A stretch of DNA of 48,184 nucleotides. Source: Circinella minor (Eukaryota > Mucoromycota > Mucoromycetes > Mucorales > Lichtheimiaceae). Below, piece by piece: positions 1-9,776 of the stretch (position 1 is the stretch's first letter; each line of letters begins with the position of its first letter). Position numbers and translations under genes: made by a program. The notes below the pieces were generated by a model, which saw nothing but the letters and a program-made list of their open reading frames with translations, was not told the DNA's origin and made no database searches. The stretch covers positions 1 through 48,184 of the forward strand of contig JAEPRB010000280.1 in NCBI GenBank assembly GCA_016758965.1. Direction: 5' to 3'.

Positions 1-449
1 ATATATATATTTTTCTTGTAAATCAATTTCGTTCAAACAGCTCAATTTGGAAATTAAAGCTCATTTTCAAAACCATGGCTCATTTTTTTTTTTTTTGCAT
101 GCCCAAATTTAACTTCCAACGCTGTATACCTGGCCCTTCACTTAATAAAGTACTAACTGTACGAAAATTTTTGCCAAAGTGCATACAAAGATTTTTCGAA
201 AAAGGTGTATATCAGTTTTGAAAGTTTGTCTTTCTCTTGAGATAAAATCTTTATAATAATCTTCATCTGTATACATACCTGCAATTTATACGCACTGAAC
301 TTAATCTTGGAATTATCTATATATAATAAAGACCCGAAACAAAAAGGTCCCTGCTTTAATAACTTGAAACAATAATTCTTTTTGTTTGTCATCTATTAGT
401 TTTATATATTTTTACAGCTTCTTTTCTTTTCTGGATTATTCTTTCAAAG
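1..449. other. Gene-free upstream flank of the acyltransferase gene
   Basis: The window starts in an (AT)n run. The stretch is AT-rich with a T tract near 87-96. A 79-codon minus-strand frame (153-392) looks like low-complexity Lys/Ile-rich noise. The final 50 bases are pyrimidine-rich (CTTCTTTTCTTTTCTGG), like the other leaders in this window. I see no coding exon here. It presumably holds the promoter and 5' UTR of the gene at 450. Confidence 0.5.
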
Positions 450-805
450 ATGCTAGAAGAAAAACTATCTGGATTAGATAACCTTTTTCTCCAAATTGAG
501 CATCCACGACGGCTAATGACTGTTAGTAGTTTATGGATATTTGATGAACGTTTAAACCCTTCTCTTGTTTATGAAGCCATTGAACAGTTATGTGATGATT
601 TTCCCAGGTATTCTACAGTACCAGCTCATGGCTCTGTCGTCGACACTCCTATCTGGAGTAATCCAATCGGCTGGCAACCACAAATGAATATAGAACGTTA
701 TCGACTCAAATCACCGAGTGAAGAATGTTTACAAGGATACATTTCTGATATGGTAATCCTCATCGGCATATCATAGTATAAAATTATATATAACTAAATA
801 AATAA

Positions 806-851
<46 letters not shown>

Positions 852-2214
852 ATACAGCAATCACGCCCATTCGATTATTCCAAGCCGTTATGGGAACTAC
901 ATGCTATCACAGGTCTTCAAGACGAACAATGTGCATTTTTCTGGAAAGCTCATCATTGTCTGGCTGACGGTCTAGGGTTTATCGCAAGTTTGTTAGAAAT
1001 TACTTCTACCACTACCACGAATAAGGATAACAAGAATGAAAAGCCAATAATATTTGTCGACAATAAGAAAAAAGGATCTTTATTTCCAACAAATATACAA
1101 CAACAAACAATGGGGCGTCCTATACGACTCACACGTAAACCCACTCGTTTCCGACGTAACGATAATAACAACAGAAGGCACCATCAACGACTGTTACTAA
1201 TAAATGATATCCCTGATCAAATATATTATTTGCTTCCTCGGTGGCTTCAATGGTTAACAAGTTGGTACTTTATTTTAATAAACAACATTTTTATTCTATT
1301 GATTACATTATGGCACGATTTATGGGTCAGTTTTTTATGCATATTACCTGCAAGGTTATCCTCCGATCGCCGCGACTTCTTTTATACTGGTCTACAATCT
1401 TATAAAAAACAAGTTGCATGGTCAGATACGATACGGCTCAAAGATGTACGTATAGTGCGGCGTGCTTTAAAAGGCACTGTCAACGATGTAATGGTTCTGG
1501 TGGTCACACGCTGTATAAAGCATTATTTAGAAGAAATTGGAATGCGTCACGATGATTTTGTACGTTTATTTGTGCCTATCAATCAACGTGATAATATGGA
1601 CGATCGAAGGTATATATATATATACATACATGTATTGACGCAAAATAAGCGATTATTTGTTAATGCGCTTATCTATGAGCTAACTAGTGGGGATTATATT
1701 ATTACTGTTCTCTTTTCTGTATATATTTAGCTTCAAAAACGTTATTAGTGGAATTTGGGGATGGTTTTCAATGAAAGATCTGGAAACAAGTGATTTATTA
1801 GCTCAAGTTCGAGCGGAAATGCAAGCCGTTAAATCATCTCATATTCCACGACTCATGTATAAAAATGCAGTGGAGGGAATTCTCAAATATTTTCCTGGGT
1901 TTTTAACGGCCTTTTTGCCTACAGTCAATCGGCTAGTCAACATTCCCCATGGTGTTTTTACAAATTTACCAGGACCCACGGAACCTATCGAATTTGGTGG
2001 AAAACGTATCAGAAACATTCATGTATTACCACCTCAAAATGGCAAAGGAAGTCTTGCTATTGGTTTAATTTCTTACTGTGATCAAGTTAACATTACTGTG
2101 ATGGCTGATGACCATTCAAAATATCCTGATGTTGCAAAAAGCATTTGTAGTCAATTTGCACCAGAATTTAATTTGTTGCTACGAGAGGTCAATATGAAAA
2201 CAACTCGTAGATAA
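450..2214 (+). CDS. Wax ester synthase/diacylglycerol acyltransferase (WS/DGAT) family protein
   Basis: Joined from three exons (450-752, 858-1609, 1731-2214; phases 0 and 2), giving 512 residues, the usual WS/DGAT length. The N-terminus (LSGLDNLFLQIEHP) matches the family opening. The condensation-type active site HHxxxDG is present as H133-H134-C-L-A-D138-G139. Later blocks match the C-terminal domain: NDVMVLVVTR, then NLPGPTEP near the end, then a GSLAIGLISYCDQV segment. A hydrophobic stretch (about residues 216-257) suggests membrane association. The family transfers acyl groups from acyl-CoA to fatty alcohols or diacylglycerol to make wax esters or triacylglycerol; which substrate is used cannot be read here. 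The first intron carries an (AT)n(TG)n microsatellite. The gene is convergent with the one at 2378-3250, with 163 bases between the stops. Confidence 0.88.
807..851. repeat. (AT)n(TG)n compound microsatellite in intron 1
   Basis: An AT dinucleotide run passes directly into a TG run of about 13 units. It lies inside intron 1 of the acyltransferase and ends 6 bases before the acceptor, so it makes up most of the polypyrimidine/acceptor region. Confidence 0.9.
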
Positions 2215-2377
2215 TATCGATTACGTTTTGTAAATAGCTATTTATTTTTAAAATCAAATAGAAGAACTTTTTCTGTATATGTGGATAAACAATATATGTA
2301 TATTATGCTATATGACAGCAATGTGCAAAAAAAAAAACATGTATATGAAGCGGGAGTAAAACTTGTACTATAATATT

Positions 2378-3250
2378 TTAGCCATGTAATCTAGCGGCGA
2401 ACCACTCGTCAAGTCCAGAGTAGTATTTGGTGTTACATCGACGAAGTAATGGGGAAGGGTAAAGTGATTTATGGTTGACCGTTGATATTGAGGATACTGT
2501 TTGATTATTATTATTTACATTTGATTCAATCGAATCAGGAACAAATCTCGTCATTAACGACAAGTGTGGTTCTTTATTTGTTGTTGTTTCAATATATGAT
2601 AATAATGATGTAGTAGTAGTAGAAGTAAAACTTGTTGTGCTTGTTGTATTTGTTATTATATCAGCATTTGTCGGCGTGGGTAATGGGTCAAAATAATCAT
2701 CATCACTACTTGAGCAGCAACTATTACAGTTATAATAATATTCGTCGTCTTTCAACAATGAGTAACTCTTGAGTGAATTTGAACTTATGGCGATTGCTGA
2801 TGAAGAACAATTACCATCAAAATAACATTGGTCAACTGCGTTCTCATCATTATCACTATCATCATCACTATCATTAGCAATAAAGAATTTTTTCTTTTTA
2901 CTGCGCTGTTGATTCTTTAATGGTTGTGATTGCGATATTCTTTTGTTACTATCATTGTTGCTACGGCGACGATTGTGCCCGTGTTCGCAGGTAGTATAAC
3001 AATACCTTTGATTAAATAATTTTGCTATCTCTAATGAAGAAGATAGATTACATTTATCTTCTGATGTAATATTCTGCAAGAATGTACTACTTTCGATAGT
3101 AGTATCAGAACGCTCCTGAAAACCCATGGCAATAGCTGCACCTTGTTGATTCGATTTTTCATTCTTGCGATTGATATCATTATAAGCAAACGCTGCGTGA
3201 TTATTTTTTGCAGTAATGAAATTTGAATTTTTCGTCATAATATATATCAA
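2378..3250 (-). CDS. Hypothetical Ser/Asn/Thr-rich protein, low complexity
   Basis: Single open frame of 290 codons; an alternative start is the fifth residue (MTKNSN, 3238). I do not recognise a domain. The sequence has a basic run (QRSKKKKFF) directly followed by an acidic run (SDDDSDNDEN), a Cys/His patch (CYTTCEHGHNRRR), Thr/Ser and Asn runs, and a better-mixed C-terminal tail with TRFVPDSIESN and ending GLDEWFAARLHG. The basic block could be a nuclear signal, but that is inference. The length of an uninterrupted frame in AT-rich DNA and the ordered C-terminus favour a real gene; the low complexity argues for caution. Confidence 0.55.
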   Translation of the reverse strand: MIYIMTKNSNFITAKNNHAAFAYNDINRKNEKSNQQGAAIAMGFQERSDTTIESSTFLQNITSEDKCNLSSSLEIAKLFNQRYCYTTCEHGHNRRRSNNDSNKRISQSQPLKNQQRSKKKKFFIANDSDDDSDNDENAVDQCYFDGNCSSSAIAISSNSLKSYSLLKDDEYYYNCNSCCSSSDDDYFDPLPTPTNADIITNTTSTTSFTSTTTTSLLSYIETTTNKEPHLSLMTRFVPDSIESNVNNNNQTVSSISTVNHKSLYPSPLLRRCNTKYYSGLDEWFAARLHG

Positions 3251-3509
3251 AGAGTGAGTTTTTTTTTTAAAGAAGAAACACGAGGATAAAGTGGAATATA
3301 TGAAGAGTCAATGGTAGGGAAGAAAGAAGTAAAGAAAATGTCAAGAAAAAGTTTGGTTCAAGTTTATAATAAAAAGGTTGGTTTCGTAATGAAATAGTTC
3401 TTTCTCCTTAATAAAATAACTCCTGTTAATAAATAGCGCTATAAAACTTTTTATTGAACGCGTATGTTTCTTTTAAAAAAATCTTTATAATTGGCTATCA
3501 TCGATTTAC

Positions 3510-3537
3510 AAAAAAAAAAAAAAAAAAAAAAAAAAAA
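3510..3537. repeat. Poly-A tract (28 bases)
   Basis: Uninterrupted run of 28 A residues. It is either a homopolymer microsatellite or the 3' end of a decayed retroposed sequence; no coding remnant is visible next to it. Confidence 0.9.
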
Positions 3538-3708
3538 GATGTGTACGCGTGATCATTACAGGCTACATACAACAATTATTATTGGAAATAGTTTTTTTTT
3601 AGTTAACAAGATAAAATAAGATAAACACTTGAAATTAAGCACCCAATATATATAGGTATAAATATGGTGCAACAAAAAAAAAGATCTTATTTCATATCAT
3701 AAGCTTCA

Positions 3709-3751
3709 GTTGGGGAACCCCAACTACTTGGCCAATTTGGTAATCACCAAA
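3709..3751. repeat. Three adjacent short inverted repeats
   Basis: GTTGGGG-AA-CCCCAAC (3709-3724), the palindrome TTGGCCAA (3728-3735) and TTTGGT-AATC-ACCAAA (3736-3751) lie almost end to end. No gene overlaps them. Confidence 0.75.
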
Positions 3752-4996
3752 TAGGTAACTTCGATAGAAAATATATTATGTCACCATAGGGTAAAATAAT
3801 GATACGTAAACAGTTTTGTCGTTAGAAGTTCCTTATCAATACGTTAATATGTAAACTAGTGATTAGCATGCATGAAGTTGGAATTGGGACAAAAGAGCAA
3901 GATGGTAATATGTATGGGTTAAAATACAATATCATACTTAGTAATGCTCAAGAGGGAAAATCAATTGAGTATATGTGTATAATAATGGAATGTCAGTGTG
4001 GCCATTCAACGAGGTAATGGCAAATTATTTGATTCAATTTGAAAAATTATAACACAACGGTATGTTGCTTTTATTATCAATACTACTTTTATATTTAAAA
4101 TATTATATGTTGTATAAAATAATAAATATTAAGAAACTTTTTACCACTAACAATACATTCATCCAATACTACGTATAAATACATCCAAGGGATAAAAACC
4201 AATCAAGCCCTACTTTTCTTATTACGTACCATATAGATTTTTCTTATCAACAGAAACTATTTTTCTTTTTTTTGTGTTGCATGTATAAGACTATTTTAAC
4301 AACATTTGCTTTTTTTCATTACAGTGTCCGCAATTAAAACAGATCTGTTACATTGCTATCACTTTTGTCACACAAACAGAACTGTATTAATGTGGGAATA
4401 TTTTTGATATATACTTGATATGGATTATGTGATTGGATTCTACAAGCTTCGTTGCTGCTGTATTTTTATGCGTATCCTACAATATATATTATTTTTACCA
4501 TTTCAAATTTGATGATAGTATCTGTATAACAAGCCTTTTATCTTTTCAAGGCACCTACATCATTGTTTGAATGTAATCATATGGTGCCAAGTTTTGTTTT
4601 TAAGTCAGTAAATTAGATAGTATATTAATGGTAATGAGCCTACTCTCTTTTGAAAATAAATAAAACAATAGTAACAATGAAGTAAGGTACGTAGAGTAAT
4701 TTGTAGTAGAAATAATAAAATGTTGGGTGGGGGGAACAACAACGTTTTTTTTTTAAAAAAAAAAAAAAACATGAAGATGTATGTGCGTAGAATGAAAAAC
4801 AAGGCTTTTTTGACTGAAAGAAAAAAAAATAGAAAGAAAAAATGTATGTTACAAAAAAATGAATGTGTGCATATGTACGCTAATGTGGAATAAACGCCGG
4901 ATAGAGGGAGAAGAAAAATAAGTGATGGTTGTTGCTTTTTTATATAAAGTGCGCAAGAGAGAAAGATGATGATTACGAATAAAAAAAAAGGGTTAA

Positions 4997-6280
4997 TTAA
5001 AACCAGTCTTTCATTTTGACGACTTCACATTCTCCATCTTTGTTATATTCGAAAACACCGGTTTCAACTTGTGCAGCAGCTGAAGCAGTCTTGAGGAACG
5101 AATCGCCATGACTTCCAATTAAATAATCCATCCGAGATAAAATAGTCCAATCCATAATTTCTCTTGCATAAACGAGTTTAACACGTTGTTCATCTGATGG
5201 ATCCACTACATCGGCCTCAGCCATAGCTGTTGCTGGAGTAAATTCGTATGATTCCGATACAGCATGAATAATTGTACGACGTTCCTTTTGACTACGTTTC
5301 TGAATTGATTTTTGAAGGTCTTGAATGATACCTTGAGAAGGTGCTGATAGAAAAACATGACATTCTTTACCCATGATTTGAGCGCTACGACACGCCATGG
5401 CGGCCTTAGAAGCAACACAATCCAATTCCACCTGTGTACTATCCGAGGGCATATGTATACCAACTCGCATCCATCGATGTATTACACTATCATATGGAAT
5501 AGGCCTCCTTTGAATTGGGTCCCTGTACATCTCACCACCCATCAAATCACGATAAGGTCCCAAGTGACTTACAAGCCAATCACTAGGCTTTCGGAACAAG
5601 ATTTGATGAACAATATAGAATACCTGGGATTGTGTCAATTTTTCCAATTGGTACTTGTCACGATATCGCCATACAGATGGATTATTAAATAATGCTTTCC
5701 AATTCTCCCATTGACCACATCGTAATATCCTAACATTATCGTTTCGATATTGTGTCATAAAATTCGTTGACTCCAGTTCTTGTGCTGACATGGTATCCAG
5801 ATCCAAAATTGAAGAAGGATCATTTTTTTCTGCTTTGTCAAGATAATAATTCACTTGACCTTCGTTCATACTCATATAACCCAATGTCGTTTGATAATAC
5901 CAATCAAACTTGACAGGAGCATCCATGTCAATTCCAAATGCAGCACCATCCCATAGCAATGCGAATAAATAGGCAGTCGTCATGCTTAATAATCGTTCTT
6001 CAAAAGTACCGCATTGATTAGGTTTTCGACAACTGTACAAGACAAGCAATGGTGGTGTATCAAAGTCGGGTGTTCTATTGGATACATAACCACTTTGAAT
6101 ATGTGCTAAAACTGATGCCAAGAGTGTGTTGTTGAGTTGTCGATAAGGGTTGTTACGTTGAATAACAATATCATTATTAGGCCGCCGTGATCTGGATCGT
6201 GCAATGGAGTTTAAGGATGAAAAAGAAAAGTAAAGAAAAAAGACAAAGATGATGGTTAATATCCATCCCTTTGACCTCAT
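4997..6280 (-). CDS. Type II membrane fucosyltransferase-like glycosyltransferase
   Basis: One exon, 427 residues. A short basic N-terminus (MRSKGW) precedes one hydrophobic span (about 7-25) and an Arg/Ser stem, the layout of a Golgi type II enzyme. The early block CGTFEERLLSMTTAYLFALL followed by FGIDMDAPVKFDWYY resembles the GxGDRLxGLxSAFxLALLT...FGIDW region of fucosyltransferase-like proteins. VGIHM (273-277) lies where the VGIHxRxxD motif is expected. LSRMDYLIGSHGDSFLKTA (381-399) matches the C-terminal LSRADxLIxSxSxFSxxA donor-binding block. Mucoromycete walls contain fucose, which would suit a role in wall or glycoprotein fucosylation; substrate and activity are inferred only. The Arg normally found in the first motif is missing (M277-P278). 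Confidence 0.7.
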   Translation of the reverse strand: MRSKGWILTIIFVFFLYFSFSSLNSIARSRSRRPNNDIVIQRNNPYRQLNNTLLASVLAHIQSGYVSNRTPDFDTPPLLVLYSCRKPNQCGTFEERLLSMTTAYLFALLWDGAAFGIDMDAPVKFDWYYQTTLGYMSMNEGQVNYYLDKAEKNDPSSILDLDTMSAQELESTNFMTQYRNDNVRILRCGQWENWKALFNNPSVWRYRDKYQLEKLTQSQVFYIVHQILFRKPSDWLVSHLGPYRDLMGGEMYRDPIQRRPIPYDSVIHRWMRVGIHMPSDSTQVELDCVASKAAMACRSAQIMGKECHVFLSAPSQGIIQDLQKSIQKRSQKERRTIIHAVSESYEFTPATAMAEADVVDPSDEQRVKLVYAREIMDWTILSRMDYLIGSHGDSFLKTASAAAQVETGVFEYNKDGECEVVKMKDWF

Positions 6281-6959
6281 CTTGTATTATTTGTCAAAAA
6301 GTGAGAAAGTACAGAAAAAAAAAGAACAAGCTAATAACTTAAACTCCTTTGATCCACCAATACAGCCCGACCTCCTCATGGTGTGACGCGCTGCTTAATA
6401 AGTCAAGCGCACAAGTCGCACCAAATTTACCGTTAGACTCCTTTTACACTCTTATTTTGGGCTGGAACGATTAAGTTTTGTCGGTACGATTACATCCCAT
6501 GTGTTTGTATGTGTGTCTGAGTGCTTTATTATTTACACAACTTTATATATATTAAATTATTACTACAAATCAAGAAAAACTTTTTTTTTATAAAGGTGGT
6601 AAAAGATATTAAGAAGTAATTGGGTAACCAAAATTCCCTTTTTGTTGTATTAATAACAGGAACTACTATTATTACTGTTCTACTAAAATTACAAAAAGTC
6701 GTTTGTTTTACACCAAGTACCTGTCTCCAAAAAGTCTTTTGCTGTCAAATAAAAGTAATTTTCTGGATATAAAATTCAAGATGACGAAAAGACATGGATA
6801 ATACTAGAGGTTACATATTATAAAAATATTGTTGGTAGAGGAAAAAAAAGCAATACTATGATTGACATTGAGAGGTAACAAAAGAAATAATTGCATGGAC
6901 TATAAAAATAATAACTGTAAAAGGTTCGATGAAAGGTTTGCTAATAATTAATGATGCTG
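6281..6959. other. Gene-free spacer upstream of the fucosyltransferase-like gene
   Basis: About 680 bases between the start of the fucosyltransferase-like gene and the stop of the CYSTM-like gene, both on the minus strand. The part next to 6281 (to about 6450) is less AT-rich than the rest and should hold the promoter. The remainder is AT-rich with no exon I can support. Confidence 0.5.
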
Positions 6960-7396
6960 TTATGCTTCGGACATCAATGAACAACAAGCTTGCCAAATAA
7001 AACAACACATGATGGTTTGTATACTAAAAAAATAATGATGTCTCATAATTAATATTATCGTTCATTTTGCTATGTTATCATTTATATTTACCATGTACAA
7101 CAGCAATCTTGAGCAGGGTCATTATTATGGGCAGGTTGTTGGACTACCACAGTTTGCGGTGGAGGACTATCATATTGTATATCCAAAAAGAAAAGAGAAA
7201 AGAAATAGTTGTGAGTTTATTCTAATTTATTTCCAGGTTAGAGGAGAAAAAATTGAGTAAATATAACTTACGTTGGTTGATAATACTGCTGTTGTTGTTG
7301 CTGTTGTTGAGGATAATAACCTTGTTGGGCTGGTGGAGGGGCATATGGTGCTTGACCACTTGGTGGTGGTGGATATGAATATGGTGGTGCTGACAT
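6960..7396 (-). CDS. Small CYSTM-like (cysteine-rich transmembrane module) protein
   Basis: Read from splice sites: exons 7272-7396, 7092-7166 and 6960-7023 (minus), introns with GTAAGT and GTAAAT donors and TAG acceptors, total 87 residues. The N-terminal half is Pro/Gln/Tyr-rich (MSAPPYSYPPPPSGQ, then YYPQ with a Q7 run), the middle is TPPPQTVVVQQP, and the C-terminus is Cys-rich: DCCCTCIQTIMCCFIWQACC. This Pro/Gln-rich head with a short Cys-rich hydrophobic tail is the CYSTM pattern, a family linked to stress tolerance and membrane association in eukaryotes. If the second intron is not removed, the protein stops at CCCTW (67 residues, stop at 7088-7090). I prefer the spliced form because it yields the classic tail. 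Confidence 0.7.
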
Positions 7397-7962
7397 TCTT
7401 TATTTAGTAAAAAAAAGAAATACAAATTTTGAGAGAGAAAAAAAAAAAGAAGAAAAAAGTTTCAAATAATTAGTATTCTGCCACTGCTTCCTTTCAAAGC
7501 GGAGATGATCAAAAATAATTCTAATGATCATTGACTGGAATACTGCCGGCATATTACATTTATCCAAAAGTACATTTCGGACCGATGAAACCCAATGATA
7601 TCTAGGTTCACATTATTTTCCTTTTCCGCAACCCTGCTCTATTCTATTTCTAACTTGTATAAAAAACGATGTTTTCTCTCCGTAAATGGCCTTTATTTTG
7701 CGTACATAAGTCTGAAAAAAGGTAGCCATTTCAACAATTTCATATACTCTATTTTTGTTATACAATAAGCAATAAACTGCTACGCTTCACGTTACTTACA
7801 TTTGGTCTCTCAATTAAATAATATAACAATTTTTATTTGATAAAATTATCAAAAGCATATACATATACCATATACATATTGTTAATATTGCTGTTATTCT
7901 ATTAATAAAAGCGTCGATATCTATTGTCCAGGTAAACGCATACTAAAATGCAACTGCAGTAG

Positions 7963-8094
7963 CGCTCGCCAATACTATCACTAGCGAAAACCTGTGAGCT
8001 TGGCAACAGGTTCTACTTAGAAGCTCGCAATTTACCCATTGAATTTTCAGATGGAAGACGTCAAAGGAAGTCCATCATCATTAATGTTACATAG
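7963..8094 (+). pseudogene. Possible decayed coding fragment, 43 codons
   Basis: Open from just after a TAG (which could be a splice acceptor) to a TAG at 8092. The product includes TCELGNRFYLEARN and PIEFSDGRRQRKS, which is well-mixed and charged, unlike the surrounding A/T noise. There is no start codon and no partner exon. A mobile-element origin is a guess; I do not recognise the family. Confidence 0.25.
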
Positions 8095-8432
8095 AGCACA
8101 AACAAATATATTTTCTTTTCTTTATGAAGTTTATTGTTTTATACTTAATTGAGCTCAGCTCACTGCCTGACTTATAGGCTACTATTGACGGAAAATCACA
8201 TTGAATGAGTGTTCTCTATATAATAAAAGTAGGTTGACTACGTAAATAAGAGACATAAATGATCATTAAAGATGCAGAATAAGAATATATTTAGTACCAC
8301 GACTGTTTTTGTGAGTCTCACGTGACGCTCATATACACACACAGAATTTAAGAGCACTAATTAAACACTTGTATACAATAGTCGTTCTTATAAAAGTATT
8401 TTCATATGATTGTTTACTAAGAATTTATTTCT

Positions 8433-8605
8433 TTAATCCAACAGTTGTATTGTTGAAAAAGTAAAAAGTTCTTCAACATCATCATCAATACGAACATTTC
8501 CCGCCGAATCCGAAGTTAGTCCGTCTTGTAGAAATATCACATCGTTATCTTGTACTTTTACAGAATATAGGAGAACGTTTTTAGCTGATTTGAAATGGTA
8601 TAATA
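8433..8605 (-). pseudogene. Orphan C-terminal exon-like fragment
   Basis: A minus-strand frame runs from an AG acceptor (8606-8607) to a TAA at 8433, encoding about 57 residues: LYHFKSAKNVLLYSVKVQDN followed by DVIFLQDGLTSDSAGNVRID and an acidic tail ending STIQLLD. Composition is typical of a folded protein. Upstream, FELIKDHGP (around 8670-8700) is readable but does not join in phase with a good donor. This suggests a decayed gene end or a gene whose 5' exons I cannot assemble. Family not recognised. Confidence 0.35.
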
Positions 8606-9742
8606 CTATTTAAGCTGTTTGAAATTAGATTTTCTGAATGAATTATTTTTTATGTCGTGATATTTTTACCGTGGGACCGTGATCTTTAATCAATTCAAAA
8701 AGCCTTCAAAAGTCGGTGCTCACTTGATGGTAAAGTACTAATAAGAAGAATAGGCTGGATATATTTTTGTGTCAATCAAATCAAAAAAACCCTTTTTTGG
8801 TCAAAACAATGCGTTTCTTCAAGGCCCCTGATTAATAATCCAATGACAATAGCTTTACTCTTACAAAGCAGTTGCTAGATAAATACTATAACGGTCAATT
8901 CAGTTTTATTTTCGTATGAAAGAAGTGATTCTATGGAGTTATCGATAGCGTAAACGAAACCCAACACACTTACAGTATAAAACGGAAAAAAAGAATTTAC
9001 TATTATATACATGAATATTCTCGTCGGGGAAACCCCACTTTTTTCTAAGCATGATGATATGGTATTAGTAAGTAAGAAAGATTACATACGCTAATAATTG
9101 CTGATAGTAATAACGTTACGTAGTTTTATTTGCTGATTACGTGTGTGTCCTGGTGTATAAATTGAAAACAAATCAATCAATCAAAATGATATCAAAAAGT
9201 GCAGATTTTTTTTATTCGACTGGCCACACGGTTATGCATATTCTCGATGATAGTGTAGAAACTATGCACTTACCCTAATAAACAGTAATAACTCATTAAT
9301 AAAGACGTGCCGACACTAGTAAGTTTATGCACTGAAGGATTAACTGAAGCAAGAATCTGAACAGTTCAAATAAAGTAGCGTGATGTTATACGTATTAAAA
9401 AGTGGAACCGTAGTTTTGATTCTGATACAGTGTATTTTTATTGTAGACTTTTCTTCTTCCTCCTCATCACTTTTCAAAAATTAAAACAACTGTCTTATAG
9501 GCGAAAATTATTATAAAAGGAAGTAATTATAGTCGATCTTGTTTCTTCTTTCATTGATGAACCAAAAGTTATAACACAGTCTAGTAAAAAAAAAGTATAC
9601 GTAACCGACTCTGAGTTTAATAAAAATGACCATCACTGTTGTTATATATGCACAAAAACATATCACAAAATTTCATTTAAAATTGATAACGAAAAGTGAA
9701 ATTATATGCAACAATTAACCAGACTTCCACTCGCACTTTTAC

Positions 9743-9774
<32 letters not shown>
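9743..9774. repeat. (TAA)n microsatellite
   Basis: About ten TAA units in a gene-free region. Confidence 0.9.

Positions 9775-9776
<2 letters not shown>

Larger units (their letters stand above)
3251..4996. other. Gene-free spacer
   Basis: Contains the upstream region of the 2378-3250 gene, a 28-base poly-A tract, a cluster of three small hairpins at 3709-3751, and otherwise AT-rich sequence with A/T homopolymers. The only sizeable frame (4605-4802, minus) is Phe/Leu-rich and runs through homopolymers, so I do not call it. The last 300 bases are the likely 3' region of the gene at 4997. Confidence 0.5.
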
